From: Lactifluus volemus
Lineage: Eukaryota; Basidiomycota; Agaricomycetes; Russulales; Russulaceae
Direction: 5' to 3'
Assembly (NCBI GenBank): GCA_022376515.1
Contig: WTXI01000493.1
Coordinates: 1 to 21,768 of the forward strand
DNA: 21,768 bases
The notes under the pieces were generated by a model. That model was not told the origin of the DNA. It ran no database searches and was given only the letters and a program-made list of their open reading frames with translations. This document shows, piece after piece, positions 19,167 to 21,768 of this stretch (its first letter is position 1; every line of letters begins with the position of its first letter). The position numbers and the translations under genes were made by a program.

Positions 19167-20898
19167 CAGAAAAGATATTGTGGGTTCAGAGTCGGAATGG
19201 TAAGAGAAGGCTTGTAGATTCGTTGGTTAAGGTGCAAGAGAGGAAGACCCGGTATTTTTTAAAGAGAAATTTGCGGCACACGAGGTGACAACAAGGCGCA
19301 TTTGTGGGTAAGGACATGGATACGCAACCACACACGAGGGTGAAATTGTCAGAAGTGAATTGGAGGCAGCCTTTCCACACGTCCACAGTCACGCATTTCC
19401 CCTCTCGCCCGCCTCAAACCACCTCGCCACAATGCCTTGCTACCCACCTCCCTATTGTGTATATAGCATCAACTCGTATGAATTCCTTCAATCTCTAGTA
19501 TCGAAGAGTCCCAGCTTTCCCTTTCTCCTCAAAAGTCAGACGGTCTAATGCTTTTCCGGCCGGCGTGCCAATGGCCCCGGTTTTGGCCCGGCTCAATCAA
19601 GGGCCTCGGCTGGTCTTGCCAAATGCCAGCACCCAGGCCAAGGCCAGAAGAGCCGGCTTGGAGGCTTGGCCTGTACTGGACCCCGGCTTTCGTATGGCAA
19701 GAGGAGGTAGAAGCAGCAGAAGGGAGGGGGGGTGCTAGGCAACGGTGGCAGTGGCATGGAGGACTCAGGAGGGAACGCTGAGTCACCTTGAGCTCTACTC
19801 AATGCTATGCAGCGCAGCGCAACAACGGGTGCGTAGACATGAGGCAACTAATATCACTTTTATGTCTGCCAATTGTAACAGGACACCTATATCTATACGG
19901 TAAACCGACTTCCCAATCATAGGTTGCTGCACCTTGCCTATTAGCATTCTTCCATCATGGGAAATCATGGGAAGTCCTTCCCAGAGGTCACCGCTTCGCG
20001 TTCCCAAACAATGATGTCATTAGAATGCTAAATACGGCGAGGTATACTATGAAAACCTTGCAGCACTACGCAATCACCATACTGGCGCACGCAACTCCCG
20101 TATGCACCCAGTGCTGCCTAGGCCCCTAGATACCAGCCCCTTCCCAACACGACCTCGCGACCGGCGACAAAGTTTAATAGACTAAGCGATTCCCCTGTCA
20201 AGTATGCTCAAGAGATCGGCAAACAGCTCGCACACATGAGTCAAATGGCATGCAACGCAGCACCCACTCGACATACATGCATTCAGTCTCGACTGCAGTG
20301 GAATCATCGGACTGCCTGGACGCCTCCGAGACTTCGGTAAGATATGGACCGTCGCGACCCACACATCGTTTTCCTATACCGTTGCTCCCCTATTGACTTT
20401 GGACTGATACGCTCGCTACAGTAAAGAGTGATTTCAAGCCCACTTGGATATGGATAATCTCTACGCAACCCTGTCTTTTCGGTGGCCCACAACAATCCAT
20501 CGTTTCAGTATTTTATGTCCTAGAATTTGTGTTTTGAAACTATGTTACCCTTGTGGGCTACCTGAGCTGGTGTTGCATCGCAGAGCAAGTTGGTGAAAAA
20601 AGAGTATACACGATGTGAGAGTATTTCTTTATTTTTGAACAAAATAAGCATCGACATCCGTTTAGCCACCTTTATTCCAGCGTACTACAGTGAACCTGTA
20701 AGTGCCACGCACGAACTTCAGATACTGCTTTGCTTGTGCGGGTGAATATCGGCTGTCAGATGGTCTTCTACCTCCCTTTTTGTCCGATGCGACACCCACT
20801 ATGGCCGAGACCGTTATCCGTTGAGTCGCGAAGGATACGGAATGTGGGTCCCGTATGTTGTGTGCTGATTGTCATTTGACTAAGTTATACCTTACAAC
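19167..20898. other. Long gene-poor stretch
   Basis: No gene could be recognised on either strand. A short open frame from ATG 19431 (39 codons, with CYPPPYC near its start) has no other support. The only marked structure is a GC-rich, GGCC-dense patch at 19556-19690. Confidence 0.4.
19556..19690. repeat. GGCC/GCCGGC-dense GC-rich patch
   Basis: About 130 bp with many overlapping GGCC and CCGG words (for example CCGGCCGGCG near the start, CCAGGCCAAGGCCAG in the middle, GAGCCGGCTTGG near the end) inside otherwise moderate-GC DNA. It looks like a short repetitive or low-complexity element rather than coding sequence. Confidence 0.5.
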
Positions 20899-21096
20899 TT
20901 GCAGGATCGACGTCACTCTAAACCAGAAAGAAAATATAAATTCGTCAGAAGCGCAACGACCATCGATGAGGCCACGGCCGTGTTTCACTATCCCCACGTC
21001 CCGAAAACGATTGTGACGGCATTAGAGACTGACTGTGAGTTCCAACTGACTGTGGATGTTCTTGTCTCGGGTCTTCAACCACTCCAGGAATTGTAA
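20899..21096 (+). pseudogene. Possible exon remnant of an unidentified gene
   Basis: An AG acceptor (CTTGCAG at about 20898-20904), with a GTATGT donor at about 20852, precedes an open stretch including YKFVRSATTIDEATAVF and VPKTIVTALETDCEFQLTV, ending at TAA 21094-21096. It looks protein-like and the intron-like spacing (~50 bp) fits the organism, but no family is recognised and the upstream exon is not clear. Confidence 0.3.
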
Positions 21097-21245
21097 TGGT
21101 TGTATCCGCGGTAGGATTTGACATCAAAGACTCGGAGGCTACCTGCGAATCAACGGGTAGGAGGATGGCTGCTGGAAATGAAAGTGAACTGCCTGCTAGC
21201 GACTAAGCAAAATGGCAGCGGTGATGGGGAGTCAGACGTCATGGT

Positions 21246-21720
21246 GTAACAATACTGCAACGAAAATAGCGAATAGACCGGTCCACGGGTTTTGACTTGA
21301 GTGAAGTGATGGAATGACTTATAAACTTAGGACTCACAAGAATAAGAAGACTGCCGTCAACAACTTTCTGCTTGCGTTTGGTCATCTTCCCGTGTTCTTT
21401 CTCTGCTACAGTATCCGGGAATAGTAGTGGAAGCTTTGAAGGGTGAAGCCGTGTTATCATTGACTTATCAGCGACCTCAGGCAGTTTAGCCATGTTCTCG
21501 AAGGGCTCATCTCACGTTGGAGGGGCGGGCGCTGCTTCGAGGAGGTAGTGGTTAGGGATGAAGTCGCGTTGTCTGTGCTTATACAGTGTCGGGTAACTGT
21601 ACAATGCCCGCTACGCTTCCCACGCCTGTCATCGCTGCCCCCGCTGTCCCTAATCCCTACTCCAACGTCCACATTGGTGAGATTAAGGCCAAGGGAGAAG
21701 TTACCTTGCTTGCAAGGTAT
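21246..21720 (-). pseudogene. DUF6535-family relic C, truncated
   Basis: It aligns with relics A and B through the second intron only: VAEKEHGKMTKRKQKVVDG, donor GTGAGTCC at 21337, then TGLFAIFVAVLL before homology stops near 21246. The Trp of RWQK is Lys here. The intron (21283-21337) resembles that of relic A but its acceptor is GG instead of AG. Upstream, an intron-1 remnant (from about 21704, CTCCCTTGGCCTT...CACCAATGTGGACG) also matches relic A and also lacks the AG. The transmembrane core and C-terminus are missing. Confidence 0.7.
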
Positions 21721-21768
21721 TGTGAGGTTTCGGAAGTAAGCGCGCGTCCTTTTTCTCCTTGCACTAAT

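Noticed and set aside
1..21768. CRISPR array, tRNA or rRNA genes
   Set aside because: No regularly spaced direct repeats with spacers, and no recognisable tRNA cloverleaf or rRNA core sequence were seen; the genome is eukaryotic.

Overview
The window reads as nuclear DNA of a filamentous basidiomycete (Agaricomycetes). The basis is short (~50-80 bp) GT-AG introns with CTAAC/CTGAC-like branch points, GC-rich third codon positions, several relics of the mushroom-typical DUF6535 membrane-protein family, and a Ty3/gypsy chromovirus of fungal type. This is inferred from content; no species is named.

Layout. (1) 1-1078: the 3' end of an intact-looking phospholipid-flippase (P4-ATPase) gene on the + strand with two introns. 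(2) 1079-2019: AT-richer non-coding DNA that may include the remains of an older LTR. (3) 2020-10496: one LTR retrotransposon of 8477 bp, with 935 and 931 bp LTRs, a primer site, gag, pol (protease, RT, RNase H, integrase, chromodomain), an extra third ORF with twin CCHC zinc knuckles, a polypurine tract and the 3' LTR. It is damaged: in-frame TGA codons in gag and pol, a frameshift in the chromodomain, a frameshift in ORF3 and an RNase H active-site Asp->Asn change. (4) 10497-21768: a gene graveyard holding a GH18 chitinase fragment (+), three minus-strand DUF6535 relics at about 12.9-14.8, 17.1-19.2 and 21.2-21.7 kb, and a MINDY-type deubiquitinase relic (+) between the first two. I found no intact gene in this part.

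The retrotransposon carries the most interesting signals. Its U3 holds eight exact TGA(C/G)TCA (Gcn4/AP-1-type) sites within 99 bp, kept in both LTRs. The 11 nt beginning one base after the 5' LTR are the exact reverse complement of an 11-nt LTR segment about 30 bp downstream of a TATA-like box, which is the hallmark of Tf1/sushi-type self-priming. The two LTRs differ by 14 substitutions and four 1-bp indels, and all 13 transitions lie in CpG dinucleotides; the gag and pol TGA codons also fit CGA->TGA. This points to cytosine methylation and deamination as the main decay process. The third ORF begins at an ATG overlapping the pol stop (ATGA) and encodes a second, Gag-independent zinc-knuckle protein.
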